Origin: Glandiceps talaboti
Taxonomy: Eukaryota > Hemichordata > Enteropneusta > Spengelidae
Assembly: GCF_964340395.1 (NCBI RefSeq)
Contig: NC_135555.1
Location: forward strand, 3,158,501-3,222,500
Direction of reading: 5' to 3'
Length of the DNA stretch: 64,000 nt
Numbering within the stretch: the stretch's first letter is position 1; each line of letters begins with the position of its first letter. Of the stretch, positions 50,608 through 64,000 are shown piece by piece. The notes under the pieces were generated by a model that made no database searches, was not told where the DNA came from, and saw nothing but the letters and a program-made list of their open reading frames with translations. Both the position numbers and the translations under genes were made by a program.

Positions 50608-51541
50608 ATAGGGTTAGGGTTAGGTACATAATATCGGCCCATATCGCCAAATCGCTGCTGATAATCATATAGTGAAATAATTGATGTGATGTTAGGAGAA
50701 CAGTTGGGTAAGGTATTAGGTCGTATGGTAAGATTGTAGAAATGTTGACCTCGGTCCCAACAATGTTGGGAGTGTGCCCATCTAGTGTTTGGAAGTTAAC
50801 TTCTGGCCTTTAGCTGAACCAATGAGATTCAAAAACAGGTACTGATTAATGCAGTGTCTCACACAAATTTACTGTGGTGGTAGTTGGGAAATAACCAATG
50901 CCTATAAAACATGCAATGTGGTGGCAGCAGTGGGTTTAAGTTCAGTGACTGGTCTCCTTTTCCATGTCCAACAGCATTTAAACTATGTTTTTGAAATATT
51001 TTAACAGGGATTCATCTCAACACTCATTCAGGATAAAACATACAGTGCTACCGAGATGATGGAATGAAATAACATTATATTTATAGATAACATTACAGTA
51101 CTGTTACTCGACAATCAGTGTCTACTTTACTTTTGACTAGTAACTCTTATACACTAATAACACAGCCAATTCTATACATGGCTTCAGGATCAATCAAACG
51201 TTAAGATCAACTCTAAGACTTGTTAAGCCAAAGTTACTTCCCAGAAGTCGAGCTCAGATCTTAGACTGGTTTTCAATAGTTCCAATCTAGTTCCAGTCAG
51301 GCTAAGCCCAGTTCAAATCTAGTTCCTAAATCCACTCCAGTCCGACTTCTAGTTCTTCCTTACAGTTTATTACAAATGCCATATTATAATAGTTTTACAT
51401 ATCTCAGTATATAATTATTAAATGAAATCCTACAATACGTATATGAGAGAGGAGCCACTCAAAAAATACAAAGCTAAAAGGAGTTACTCAAATACAAAGT
51501 GCAATGCTGCCTTTCCCTAAAAAGTCAAGACTGAAGGTAAT

Positions 51542-51672
<131 letters not shown>

Positions 51673-51739
51673 CACTTAAAATTTCTGTGTAAAGAGGGGG
51701 AAGGGTTACTCAAATTTCTCCCAGTGAGGCGGGGGGGGG

Positions 51740-54700
51740 GGTCACAGCAATTCCTATTCTTCCCTTGACCCCCCTCCCTTTCCCTGCCGTAAATAATGAC
51801 AGTACCTTAAGCCCTTTAAGAATGAAATATCGCTTAGCACTTGCACTTAACGGAGGGATATTTGTGATTTCCCGGGCAAGTCCATATGCAAGCGAATAGA
51901 TCCGATTCTTACTTTCCTAATGAAAATTACCTGAAAATAGTCAAGTTATGATGCATGACTTAGACATTCTATACTACACTTGAGACATCCAAATATCGTA
52001 TATCCAAGTACTTCTAGTTTATAAAACACAAATAGTCTACGACACAGGACAAAAAATAACAAGTGACGGGAATTCCTGCAATACCCACGGACAAAATGCC
52101 GACACTCTCTTAAACGAACAACTTACCACGTACATGTAAAAGAAATGAAAAGGATTCAATTGTTATTCTATCCAATGAAAAAAGAAACTGCTCTAGTCCT
52201 AGACTACTCGAGTTGTCTGACACCAGGTCGCCTCCAGACGGTAGTTGTAAAGAGTTGCATTGTTAAGGAATATGGTGACGTTATTGGAGAGTGTGATGGT
52301 ACGTTACAACTGAAAGAAAGATGATAGCTAGATGTACTTACTATCGTTTTCTGTAACAATGGGCTACTAGAAATATACAACAAATCAGCCAATCATTCGC
52401 TAATGCCTGTATCGTCTTTCTCTAACCGTAAATTATGAAAGTCGTAATTCACACCTTAATTGCAATATATAGAACGATGCGTGTCATTCGGACTAGAAAT
52501 TAAAATAAGAATTTCAATAATTTGGTCATCATCAAACACTTGTGTGTGAAAACAGACATGTCAATAGTTTCTTTTAACCACAGAAAGTGTGATGTTGTGA
52601 AGAACTGACGCTGAGAGCCGTGTCTATAACACAAAATAGAAGACTGCATAACATGTACACTGCATGATGACTTTTCTGAGGTCAACGGGTGTTGCTCTTG
52701 CAAAATTTGTAAATACGTGTAACCTTATCTACAATAATTATACTTCCTTCATAAAGAACACATAGATTACTTTATGTTTTTCTGGTGTTGAAAATTTTGA
52801 AACGTGTCTTAAAAAAACCGTCATTCATTTTATCCTATATGCTTTCAACCATGGTAGGCATTTCAAAGATAAAATCACTGTATATTGAAATATCATAAAC
52901 ATACAATCGCAACTAAATGTTCATGCTAACCTACGATTTATCACACAAGCAAACGCCTGTTATTGACAGACTTACCTATAGTTCCAATCACATATATTTG
53001 GAATTTCTTATTTACACAGAGCGAAAAAAAGAAACCCACTTATTTTAGCGCCATCCGGGCATGTTCCCCGAAAATGTCTATGAATTTCCTAACATTTTCT
53101 GATAAAAAACATACAAACACTGCTTCTATATTGGTCTGGTAAATAACTGCTGTCTTCAACCTAACCTGCAATGTACATTCTACTCACAATACTTTCTCAG
53201 TATCCGGTAATACATCAAACATGTTTAGAGAAATTAAACACGAGACAGTAACATTTCACTTTACTAGAACACAAGAGTAATGTTAAGACTGCAGAGTGAA
53301 GTCATTACACCACACATTCTTCAACTTACTACATATTACCGTTCACTTCTTCGTGGTAACAAAATACAATACACAACTTGTTTTGCTTTGCTAGACAGTT
53401 CGGGTTAATAGAATCAATCTGTGTACAGAGTCGCTCAATAACGACCTCCTCTCTTGATTTCAGAATAGACAGTGTGATATTTAGAGGAAAAATTAGGTAG
53501 AACAACCAGAGTTACAGTTGATACACAACAACTCACGAGAGATAGGCACAGCGTAAGGGAATTACCGACGTATTGTATTATATGTACAGTACAAGAATTG
53601 TCACACACACACACAAAAGGCAACTGTCTATGGGCAATGACGAGGACGAGGGATGTAGTTGAGGAGACGACAACACACACAAAGTACGTTACTTAGAAGA
53701 GACAGCAGATTGAGAGATAAAGAGAGGTGAGTACATTTATGCATGCAAGATATATCTGTAAAAGTTTCAAGAGAGGAACTCGGTGTACATCTTAATTCAA
53801 TGTACCTATCAAACTGAACTGCCTTAACATGTGTAGCAATTTGCAGGACAGATGAGAAGTGTGATTGACAGATCTATTCACAGGAATTTCATTGCTTTCT
53901 CCTTTACTACAAATAGTGCTCCCCCATTTTTGATATTCCCAGCACAGAGTCATACACCGGTGGTCGAAAAATCGTTAGGAAACAACGATGTTATTGTAGA
54001 AATGAATGCACCACAATCACATAAGAGAGTTCCCCTTCTAATATCTCTTCCTAAGGGTCGACAGAGTCTGTAAGTTTATTTCTATATCTATGATTCCTAA
54101 TATAAAATAAAACCGAGGGGTACCCAATAAACAAACACATTAGACTAGCTAACATCATTTACGCTTTGATAAGCTAGATATTGGATGATTCACTACTCAA
54201 TCACTATCTAAGAGTTAGTGTATTTAATTTTTCAAATAAATAATTCAAATATTATTGAACAGTGACTATTTCGTGCCCAGTGAAAAGAAACTAAATATTG
54301 AAAGTTTACTTAGCATAACAATGTCAATGAATATTTTAGAGTATTTCGAATATAATCTCTAGTTGGCTAACAAATTTACAAAAGATGTACATTTATAAAA
54401 CTTCCCACATCCAGCAAATGACATTGATCATCCAATTTTGTCAGACGATTTCAATCATTTAAAGTCTAAACATCAAATATAAAGCCACAACTTTTGATGT
54501 CAGTGCTCTACAAGTGTATTGTATGTAACCTACATCTCTTATTTATACTCAGCTCGCTCACCCTGTTGACATCAACAACCTTTCTGTTAACGAAATATCA
54601 AAACGTCGGGCATTCTAAATCGCTTTGTGTTTATCTTAACATTCAGTAATTTTTTATTTACAAAATGAAAGTAGTTTGTCGTAAAATGCAAACAGGGTTC

Positions 54701-54960
54701 AATAACCAGATAGAAATATGTATACCCTCTTTGAAATATCTAAATATCAACATACTCTATCTGTTAAAATGTGTTGTAGATTAATTTTAATTTTTTTGTT
54801 ATTATGGCGTCAATAACATAATAACTTCATCAAGAATACATCATCTTACTTAGATGTAATATCTACCAGTAGCACGTATCAGTGTATTGGTAGTACTTTA
54901 CGACGTTAAACTACACTATATGCAATAAATTTCGTCCCAAGAACCTATGCCAAGCTATGA
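51740..54960. other. Intergenic, nothing firmly recognised
   Basis: No exon with family similarity seen on either strand. One 73-codon + strand frame at 53852-54073 has an acceptor-like CAG upstream and a GTAAGT near its end, but matches nothing I recognise. Confidence 0.4.
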
Positions 54961-54977
54961 TATGAGGATTTTTATTT

Positions 54978-56510
54978 TCACCCATTTGTTTGAATTTCCT
55001 GTAGCATCTGTATGGCTAATGCCATAAACATTGCCAGTGAGAAAGCAATGAAAAACCACAAGAATAACCTGTCAATTACACATGCCACCTGTTTCCACTC
55101 AGTGCTGACGTCATTTTCATGATCCTCATTCTCACACCTTCGAACCAGAAAGTCAAGACTCCTCTGAATCTTTTTCAATTCATTGACAACGCTGGCGGTG
55201 TCATTGCTTGTTTGGGTATTCTGGTCTGATCTCGCTTGGGGTGGTGATAGTCTTTTGATGGCGTCGTTGTCCAGAGTGTACACGACTTTGTTGCCCAATG
55301 GATCCACCACCACAACGTTGCTTCGGACAACTGGTTCTTCACTGAGATCTTCTAGTTGCAGGCCTAATTACGTAAACGTGTAAAGGAGAAAATAACAAAG
55401 TTATGTCGTGTACTTTGTCATCACGCCAAGTGATAAGGTCACACTGGAATTTGTTCTAATCATCGGCGTTCTCTGTGAGGTTGACAAATTACAATGTAAT
55501 GAGCTTTGGGATATGAATCACTTAGACATGAAATTTAAAAAAAAAAAAACATTTCTGCTGACTCCCATGAGGCAATGTGACCCACAGCAAAGATCCTCAA
55601 GTGGAGGACAAATTCACTTTAAGGTTTCTTTGAAATCGCTCGTAATGTAGGTGGTGTAATGTAGGTGGTGTAATGTAGGTGGCGTAATGTAGGTGGTGTA
55701 ATGTAGGTGGTGTAATGTAGGTGGCGTAATGTAGGTGGTGTAAAACCATGACACGACTCTCAAGAACCCAAAGTTCATGAAAATGCCTGTATTGCATGGA
55801 GTGGCGTTTCCCTTTTCAAATACTATTACGTATTTATTTTCGATTTAATCATAGAACTTGTACTTGCAGTGTGCAAAACTTGTTAAAAATTCTCGTATGT
55901 AATTGTACACACGTTACTGTTAAAACTGATAAGCCAGAAGAAAGCGCAGGAGACCACACTAATAACAATGCACTATTTTGCGTCTTGCATGATCGTTTTT
56001 GAGGCTCATGATATACACCAACTGAAGACTCCTTCAGACTAACTAAACAGGTTTTTTTATTTTTTTTTATTTAAATTTTATTTAAAGAGGGTTAAAAATC
56101 ATACAGATAACCTGGTTAGCTAAAAGCTAGTCTTCCCCAGGGCCCTCAAACAGTCACCGACATTTCACCTCAAACAGTCACCGACATTCATAACCCATGT
56201 GTTACTTGTAAACGAAATACACCTACCTGCAGGCTGCTCATGTTCTCCAAACTGCTCTTTCATACACAGAACATTCAACACATATTTGTTCATAGTTATC
56301 TTGCGTAGCCATGTTGGCACATCATTGTGGTCTGGACCATGATGCCAGAACTTCAAAACAATCACATTCATGCCCGTAGAAGTGGCCACAAGAACCATCG
56401 TGAAAATGAGGAATTGAGCTGAAAATTATAATAGTGGGGTTAGGTTCTGTCCTTCCTTGGTTTGTGGACAGTTTGATTTCCGTACTATTTAAACAAATAC
56501 AGACCACGAT

Positions 56511-56595
<85 letters not shown>

Positions 56596-59500
56596 TATAT
56601 CTCTCTTTCTCATACTACATACCCACATTATGTCCTAAATGTGATTTCATAGGGGATGGAAGAAAGAAGAATTGAGTTTGCACATCGACACACAAATGTT
56701 TCACATCACAGTGACCATCCTAGCCCGATCTTGACGTTGCATGGATTAAAACTGGTCGGACGAAATTACCACTGAACAGTTTTGCATTCATAATAATCAT
56801 CCTTAGACCCTGCAGCCTAAGACTAAGTTTAGATGGCGTATCCTCTATCCAATTGTGTTTGTCTGTCCTTTTCTCCTGCCGACACATATTTGCCTCACAC
56901 ACATTTAAAAGACTTGTTCTGTGCTTAGGATTATACTGTGAAGCAAAACTCGGAATCTTCAACGTTTGGTTGACTGTATACTTACATATAATGGGCACAT
57001 CTTTCGCCGTTGGAGGCATCATATCACCCGACATGGTCAGAAAAACAGCCATCGATAAAAGGATTGTTATACTGAGACCAATCTAATACATAAATGTATT
57101 TGAAAAATGTGTGTTAGATCGCAATGTGTATAATTTATCAGGGAATTTCTATCTCTGCTTTAATACCTAGTGACACTACTACTAGCTGTCAAATAAGCTT
57201 ACGAATCAAGAAGCCAATTACAAATGAATACAAAGGAAAACGACCCACCTTTTCTCCAGAATCACATGGTAGACTAAATCCTAGCAATGTCAATGCAAAG
57301 ATGATGAGGCAGGGTATAATTAGATTGACTACATAGAACAGAGGTTGTCTTTTCAAGAGTATAGTCATAATTATCTTATCCATCGTTTGGTTGTGTTCTT
57401 TCCCCACGTTACTTGTTTTAATGTTATCTACTTTCCATTCTCCCGCCTGTGGGATGTCGTCTGCAATTTCGCCTTGGTCGTGGAATATGAAATTGATATA
57501 GTCATTGTTAGTACGCCATGGACCAAATTGGAAGTCACAATATTGTTCATCCATCGGGAATTTAAAGAACTCGATGGCACAAAAACTTTTCAGAATTACC
57601 ATTGCATCGTATGTGACCATTCCGTGTGGCTCTAAGATAACTGTGGTCTGCGACATGAAATTACTCCCACTGTCACTGTCAGCACTGAAAGCCAAAACAG
57701 AAAGAGAGTTTATATTCAGATAATTAAATTGTTGGTTTAGTTGTTTACGTCTCACGTAAATCATATATGTTGGAGGAGGCCCATCCAAGATTTATCATGG
57801 CTCCATGATGAGTGAATGGTTAGCGTGGCCAGTTTGGAATTTGTAGATTCGAGCCCCATCGCTGCCGCTTGTTTCTGAATGGCTGAAGTCCTTGGGCACG
57901 AGAACCATGATTGTGCCTAGGTCATCCGAGCTGTATAATTGGGGACCTGGTAGGATAGAGGTTGCGATGTGAATGCTTTAATCATATGCGCTTATAGAGG
58001 CTGCAATGGATTGTATGCTCCCCAGGGAGTTGAGGAAGTTAAATGGCCGTTGTGCTGCCTTTGATGGTAATAATTGTCAGCGCCTTGAGCTCTCAGGAGG
58101 AAAGGCACATTACAAATTCTCATTATTATTATCTGTATGTAAATTCAAACTAATATCGTAAATTCATTCAACGACTGTCGAAGCTGTGTCTCTTCTTGAC
58201 ATCAGAAGGGCATCAGTGATCACAATTTTGCCCTGCATGAGTTTGGATGTCCATAGTAGCTTTGGAAGGGGTGATGGATTGTTGGGAGACTGAAAAAGTC
58301 CCGGACCCGCCTCGGTGACATATATCACCGCCACGGTGACATATATTATTGTGTTGTTGGTAGAGAAAGTCCCGGACCCGCCTCAGTGACAGATATCATT
58401 GTGTTCTTGGGAGAGAAAGTCCTGGACCCTCCTCAGTGACAGATATCATTGTGCTGTTGGGAGAGAAATTCCCGAACCCGCATCGGTGACAGATACAATA
58501 TCAATGACTGTAAAAATTAAAGTCGAAGTTTTCTAAATCACTCCAAACTTGGCCATATGAAGCTTGATTATAGTTCTTTTGAAACAATTTAAAACTGGGG
58601 TTCATCATCTTTCTTCAATCTTCTCACAATATTCGGTTGTCATCCTGGATTCGTCTAAAATGGGCTCTATTTGAATCGTTGCACATGTGTTAACAAGCAT
58701 CTTGATTGTATATTAAAATGGGCAATTGTTGTGACATGAAAAAGTACAACTTACTTATTCCACAATACCACATCTGGGAGCCAGACATCATCCGAATTTA
58801 CCCATAGCTTTGTAACGTTATCGTACTCCTCAGGGTCCCATGTCAAATTCACATCTGTCCAGTTCTGACAATACGAAAGATAAAAAGGTTATAGTATATG
58901 ATAGAGCAAGTGCTTTCCGACGAAGGCACTGCAACAAATAACGGAAGTGTCTTAATCCGTGGCAAGTTGCGTCCAACGCTTCTGCAACTATAACACTGCA
59001 TATAAAGCCATAACCAATAACGCCGTTCCACCCCTTATTGCATTGTGTTTTTAACGAGGAAGGCGCCTTCCCTGTTAATGTATGAAAACAAGAGCAGCCA
59101 AATGTAATGCAACCCACATTTGATTATTGTATAGTTAAAACATCCAAAACCAAGTGTCACACACATACTCTTTCAGAGTGACCGATTATGTCATCCAAGC
59201 GTTACAAGCTTACACTCTTTCAGTGACCAATTATGTCATCCAAGTGTTACAAGCTTACACTCTTTCAGAGTGACCAATTATGTCATCCAATTGCAAGTGT
59301 TACAAGCTTGCACTCTTTCAGAGTGACCAATTATGTCACCCAAGTGTTACAAGCTTACACTCTTTCAGAGTGACCAATTATGTCACCCAAGTGTTACAAG
59401 CTTGCACTCTTTCAGAGTGACCAATTATGTCACCCTAGTGTTACAAGCTTGCACTCTTTCAGAGTGACCAATTATGTCACCCAAGTGTTACAAGCTTGCA

Positions 59501-62500
59501 CTCTTTCAGAGTGACCAATTATGTCATCCAATTGCAAGTGTTACAGGCTTGCACTCTTTCAGAGTGACCAATTATGTCACCCAAGTGTTACAAGCTTACA
59601 CTCTTTCAGAGTGACCAATTATGTCATCCAATTGCAAGTGTTACAGGCTTGCACTCTTTCAGAGTGACCAATTATGTCACCCAAGTGTTACAAGCTTGCA
59701 CTCTTTCAGAGTGACCAATTATGTCACCCAAGTGTTACAAGCTTGCACTCTTTCAGAGTGACCAATTATGTCATCCAATTGCAAGTGTTACAGGCTTGCA
59801 CTCTTTCAGAGTGACCAATTATGTCACCCAAGTGTTACAAGCTTGCACTCTTTCAGAGTGACCAATTATGTCACCCAAGTGTTACAAGCTTGCACTCTTT
59901 CAGAGTGACCAATTATGTCATCCAATTGCAAGTGTTACAGGCTTGCACTCTTTCAGAGTGACCAATTATGTCACCCAAGTGTTACAAGCTTGCACTCTTT
60001 CAGAGTGACCAATTATGTCATCCAATTGCAAGTGTTACAGGCTTGCACTCTTTCAGAGTGACCAATTATGTCACCCAAGTGTTACAAGCTTGCACTCTTT
60101 CAGAGTGACCAATTATGTCACCCAAGTGTTACAAGCTTGCACTCTTTCAGAGTGACCAATTATGTCACCCAAGTGTTACAAGCTTGCACTCTTTCAGAGT
60201 GACCAATTATGTCATCCAATTGCAAGTGTTACAGGCTTGCACTCTTTCAGAGTGACCAATTATGTCACCCAAGTGTTACAAGCTTGCACTCTTTCAGAGT
60301 GACCAATTATGTCACCCAAGTGTTACAAGCTTGCACTCTTTCAGAGTGACCAATTATGTCATCCAAGTGTTACAAGCTTGCACTCTTTCAGAGTGACCAA
60401 TTATGTCACCCAAGTGTTACAAGCTTGCACTCTTTCAGAGTGACCAATTATGTCATCCAATTGCAAGTGTTACAGGCTTGCACTCTTTCAGAGTGACCAA
60501 TTATGTCATCCAAGCGTTACAAGCTTACACTCTTTCAGTGACCAATTACATCCAAGCAATACTAACTGTTGCATTTGCATTTAATCACAGAAGCAATAAT
60601 TGTTTCTCGAAAAATGTAATTACCCCCTCCACAAGTTTTTTCATAAGCCCTTCCAGGAAATGTTTCAAATGGCCGAACGCATACCAACTGCAGTAAAGCT
60701 TATTTACAAGGTTGTAAGGTTTTGTAGGTGCTATTTTATCACCCAAAATCACATGTAAGTTGATAGCAATACAGCAAAGACAGACTGAAACTGGACTTTT
60801 CCTGTCACATTATCGAGAATTAATTATTAAGTTCTACTTATTAGTGATAAACTTACCAATACAAGACCTGCTACTGTTGTCAGTGTTTGGTGTTTTTCGT
60901 CCTGGGAATGAAAAGACATAGAAAAGGCAAACAATCGACCGTCTTGTCGGAACGCCAAGTATATCAATTGATTGTTGAATATCCAAACAAATGAATAAGT
61001 AAATACATGTCTGTATAAAATTGATACGATTCCTATCTTGCCGATTTAGCTCAGCTACGATCGGTCATTGTAATAGGGAACTTGCAAACCGCCATGTTGA
61101 ATATTGCATCATGGGAAATGTGATTATAAATACTGATCAATTAGTATATAATTATATATTAATAAATAAAATACAACAACATACAACAAGTATTGTTAAC
61201 AATGTTGAGACATTATTTGTAACCACAAATAATCAATTCATAGTTACCCTGACAATTGTGGGAGGTTAATTTTATCAGTAGCCCCAGATTAGGTATTACG
61301 ATAACCACAAATAGTCCCATAGTCCTTGCGTCTGAGCATGCTCAGTCTGGATTGCAAGTTCCGTATTCATTTTATCATCCATAAGGAGTGTAAAGTCAAC
61401 TTTTGCACTATACTGATAGATTCTGAACCATGCCATTTAATAGCTGCCTCTAAAATCAGACCGTCGTCTATAAAAATGCGTTCTATGCTACTTAATAAAT
61501 GTGTTCAGCGCTATTTGATGTCTAAAGTGGTGGTTGGGAGTTGATGTCAAATTTGTGGGGTAATTGCTCCTATAGACTATCAAGTCGCAGCTCTAAAGAC
61601 TGAGGGTAGTTTATGAAAACAGTCTGATAACATATTGTATCATATTTATTAATTTTGTATGCTTATCAGTGTAACCACAGTGCTAGTATTTCACACATTT
61701 GTATATTTTCATCTACAATCTGATAAATTACCCAAACAATAACTAAAGCTTTCGTATATTATTCACAAGCAATCCAGTTTATCAGGCCATTAAGATAACT
61801 AGTTGTGGTTATCATGTAATGGGCGGTCTACTATTTATTTCTGCAAGAATTACGTTGCGATTGTTTCATTTCAGAAATATGCAAGGCTAATTAGTTGAAT
61901 TTGATATTTGACTTACACGGACCGTACGATACCATCTGAATTGTACATGTCAACAATATACTACCAAACCAGTGAGACAACAGACTTTCTTTTAGGCTGC
62001 ATGATGTATTTTACATCGAACACAATGGTTTTGTTTCCAATGACACAAAAAAATTACAAACACCATAGCGCACGCACACGGTCAAAGTGTTACATTTTAT
62101 GTTTGAATTGTCCTTGTTTCATCTGACAGTGATGTTGATTTGTGTTCACAGTGAGAATTTTTTTTATCATATTATATGTTTGCGTTCTATCAGTGCGTTC
62201 ATTTAGTTTTGTGTAATTTGTAACATAAAACATTGTGCATGACGTAAAAATCACCGTGCCGCGTAATATACATGATATAGTCTAGTCACTCTGGTTTGGT
62301 AGTAGATCAGGACATCATATATATAGTACGTTCAACCAAGCCAACAATAATGGACGATGAGTAATGCGGTTTACAACTCTGTCACACAATACTTTTGATG
62401 TAGGCCTACCACCAAAGTACTCCCATGGAAACCAATTTTCAGATCAAATTAAATATGCTATACCGCAACGAATAAATTGCACTTAATCAAACGTTTTGGC

Positions 62501-63435
62501 GGTTTGCTATTTAGGATCGATGGTCTGACTGCATTTTATCATTTATGTACTGGCTTGATTTTCCAAGGTGAAATGTTGGCTTTTTACCTTTTTGGGACCT
62601 TTGCAGAGTTTAGTCTGTAGTTTGAATCCACTAGGATACATCTCTACACATCTCCTGGCAAGTACTACCCCGACCCCCGCCAAGTACTACCCGACCCCCC
62701 TCAAGTCCACATTATAATGGGGGGGGGGGGATTTCTCTGCATAGCATGTATGCATGCCATATATACACACAATGTTTGTACTTTAACTCATCTACCAATA
62801 TTCATAATGAAAAATGTTCAAAAAATCCATGATGGTTATTTTCAATGCATGTCAAACTGAATATAGTATCTCATAAACCAATAACTGAATAAAGAATTCC
62901 ATTAATCTCAGACAACCAAGACCGAAGTCTGAATGCTTATCAAATGGTTCTACACGAAGTTTATCATGTTACACATTCATGTTGTTTGTCTGATGTGAAC
63001 TACGGATACGCGGATGCTTGTTAAGTTTGTCGAAAACTGTCCTAAATATTCAAGATTTCTGTGTATACTACTACTGATTTGTTTATTCAGATAGGTGTGA
63101 TTTGATTAGATATGTAACAGCCGAAATGATGACCACATGCACAAACTTGGCGGTTTTTTTTGTTGTAAATTACAATGTGAAAGCTGTGATCTGAGGTTAA
63201 AGTTGAAAGAAAACAAAGCGTGCATTGAGAGAAAAAAATCAGTCTATTAAATTAGTCTAACCCATTCAAAACATCCCCATAAACTTGAAATAACTTACCA
63301 CATTTACTATCCTCATGAGATAGTAGACGAACTCTACCACAACGACGTCTGTTGCATTCTTTACAGGACGAGCAGTTTTCGAATAATTCGCATTAAACAA
63401 CTTTTCTATTAAATCTTTATCTGTTTTCCCGCTCA
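54978..63435 (-). CDS. Nicotinic-receptor-like Cys-loop cation channel subunit, non-alpha (N-terminus missing)
   Basis: Seven - strand exons: 63435-63299, 60901-60857, 58864-58755, 57684-57249, 57082-56986, 56418-56227 and 55363-54978. They give 466 residues and a stop, with all phases consistent. The 45-bp and 110-bp exons are the sizes usual in nicotinic receptor genes. Features: VNVDEKHQTL; WTDVNLTWDPEEYDNV; WLPDVVLWN; a Cys loop from C132 to C146 with 13 residues between (FPMDEQ inside); M1 (about 212-233); GEK before M2 (Glu at -1', typical of cation channels); M2 (243-265); M3 (276-298); a short cytoplasmic loop; M4 (about 436-458; CVIDRLFLWFF). Loop C (EWKVDNIKTSNVGKEH) lacks the adjacent cysteine pair of alpha subunits, so it would act as a non-alpha partner or respond to another ligand. 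The signal-peptide exon is not seen and may lie beyond 64000. AATAAA follows the stop closely at 54970-54975. Confidence 0.93.
55634..55742 (+). repeat. 14-bp tandem repeat (TAATGTAGGTGGTG), about 8 units
   Basis: Units alternate GGTGGTG and GGTGGCG. It lies in the last intron of the channel gene. Confidence 0.93.
56517..56593 (+). repeat. (CA)n microsatellite
   Basis: About 77 bases of pure CA, in the intron between the M2 and M3 exons. Confidence 0.97.
57799..58133 (+). mobile_element. tRNA-derived SINE, near full length
   Basis: The head has an A-box-like GAATGGTTAGCGTGG and a B box GATTCGAGCCCC about 35 bases later. The body then runs to GGGAGTTGAGGAAG, GGTAATAATTGT, GCGCCTTGAGC and a (CATT)(ATT)n tail. 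The same 3' block occurs at 16411-16548. It is inserted antisense to the channel gene, in the intron between exons 58755 and 57684. Confidence 0.8.
58298..58495 (+). repeat. Imperfect tandem repeat, about 50-70 bp units, about 4 copies
   Basis: The unit contains AAAGTCCCGGACCCGCCTC, GGTGACAGATATCATTGTG and TTGGGAGAG. The first unit carries an extra internal copy of CGGTGACATATAT. Confidence 0.85.
59160..60560 (+). repeat. Minisatellite with 47- and 53-bp unit types, about 29 copies
   Basis: Type A units contain GTCACCCAAGTGTTACAAGC, then TTGCACTCTTTCAGAGTGAC and CAATTAT. Type B units replace CACCCAAG with CATCCAATTGCAAG and end ACAGGC. Each unit holds the hairpin CACTCT-TTC-AGAGTG. The first and last units share the variants AAGCGTTACAAGCTTACAC and CTTTCAGTGACC. 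The array fills much of the intron between exons 60857 and 58864 of the channel gene. Confidence 0.96.
61072..61367. mobile_element. MITE with AATAGGGAACTTGCAA ends, copy B
   Basis: 296 bases in the first visible intron of the channel gene, opposite in orientation to copy A (1502-1753). Shared blocks include CTGAGCATGCTCAGTCTGGA, the CATGGGAAA/TTTCCCATG block and CATGTTGAATATTGCATCATG. The right end has one change (CCGTATT). The target duplication is uncertain (TCATT-like). Confidence 0.8.
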
Positions 63436-64000
63436 CTGATAATTGATGAAAGGAAAGACATGTTAGCTTTATAAATATTATAAGACTGGATCATTTTTAT
63501 TGTATTTTGCTAACATAATACCTACAAATTATTCATGAGTGGAGAGTCTGACTCAGATAGATCGATTATTTAAAACATACATATTTATTTTCACGAAACA
63601 ATTAACTATGTACATTCAATTAATGATAGTTGTATGTTGAAAGGGATGGTATTTAGTATATTTCGATAATGTTGTCAAAGAGAACAGCTTACAGTGTTTC
63701 ATGACACAAACTGCCCTAGTGAAATTTTTCATTCTCCCTTACGAAATACTTTTTCCGCTTTTGAATTTAGATAAGGTACACTTCTCGATGCGTACGGTGG
63801 GGGAATTAAATGAAATGAAAAAGCCATTGCCCGAATGTTATTTGCATGGTCGAGTTCTAGTACGGTCTTGTACCGCTAGTTGAACCAACGGCACCAGTGT
63901 CCCCTGGCACTCATGATAATGTCAAATGATAAAAGACTTTGAAGGAGTTGTTAATGATAAAAGCGTATTCGTTTACATTTTGGAAATATTATTCTTTTAT
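63436..64000. other. Upstream of the channel exons, nothing recognised
   Basis: No signal-peptide exon with a phase-1 donor was found on the - strand here; short open frames only. Confidence 0.4.

Noticed and set aside
50608-50626. Telomere-like GGGTTAGGGTTAGG
   Set aside because: Only two units; not a telomeric tract.
53852-54073. A 73-codon + strand frame beginning MRSVIDRSIHRN
   Set aside because: No known domain and no second exon to join on the + strand, so it is probably chance despite splice-like borders.
54978-63435. GABA/glycine-type anion channel
   Set aside because: The pore has GEK before M2 instead of the PAR motif of anion channels, and the exon sizes and M4 match nicotinic receptors.

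Overview
This is animal nuclear DNA, AT-rich, with short exons bounded by GT/AG sites, long introns, many microsatellites and minisatellites, and small foldback transposons. Protein families and genome texture suggest a marine invertebrate, either an invertebrate deuterostome or a lophotrochozoan. The sequence alone does not settle the species.

Layout: (1) 269-7622, + strand: the last twelve coding exons of a Spire actin nucleator; its start lies left of the window. (2) 7623-15527: long 3' UTR and intergenic DNA with two foldback elements. (3) 15528-17795, - strand: a three-exon gene for a 92-residue protein carrying a RIP homotypic interaction motif (RHIM). This is the most interesting item in the window. 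(4) 16411-21470: repeat-rich intergenic DNA with a SINE tail, CATA/CA arrays, tRNA-like SINE heads, a perfect pentanucleotide array, a foldback element and the 3' end of a dead LINE. (5) 21615-41264, + strand: a complete six-exon VAP (VAMP-associated protein) gene in about 20 kb, its introns full of satellites and MITEs. (6) 41265-47596: UTR/intergenic DNA with several minisatellites and one MITE-like element. (7) 47597-48925, - strand: an uninterrupted 442-codon membrane-anchored extended-SDR (NAD(P)-binding) gene. (8) 48926-54977: intergenic DNA with terminal-inverted-repeat elements and a (TA)n tract. (9) 54978-63435, - strand: seven exons of a nicotinic-receptor-like cation-channel subunit without the alpha vicinal cysteines; its signal-peptide exon was not found. 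Its introns hold a full tRNA-derived SINE, a roughly 29-unit minisatellite and a MITE.

The genes do not form an obvious pathway. Spire (actin and vesicle traffic), VAP (ER contact sites), an SDR enzyme, a receptor channel and a RHIM protein appear to be ordinary neighbours. The mobile DNA is notable: at least four foldback elements have 9-10 bp target duplications (Mutator-like), two have an 8-bp duplication pattern (hAT-like), and two related elements sit about 60 kb apart in opposite orientation.
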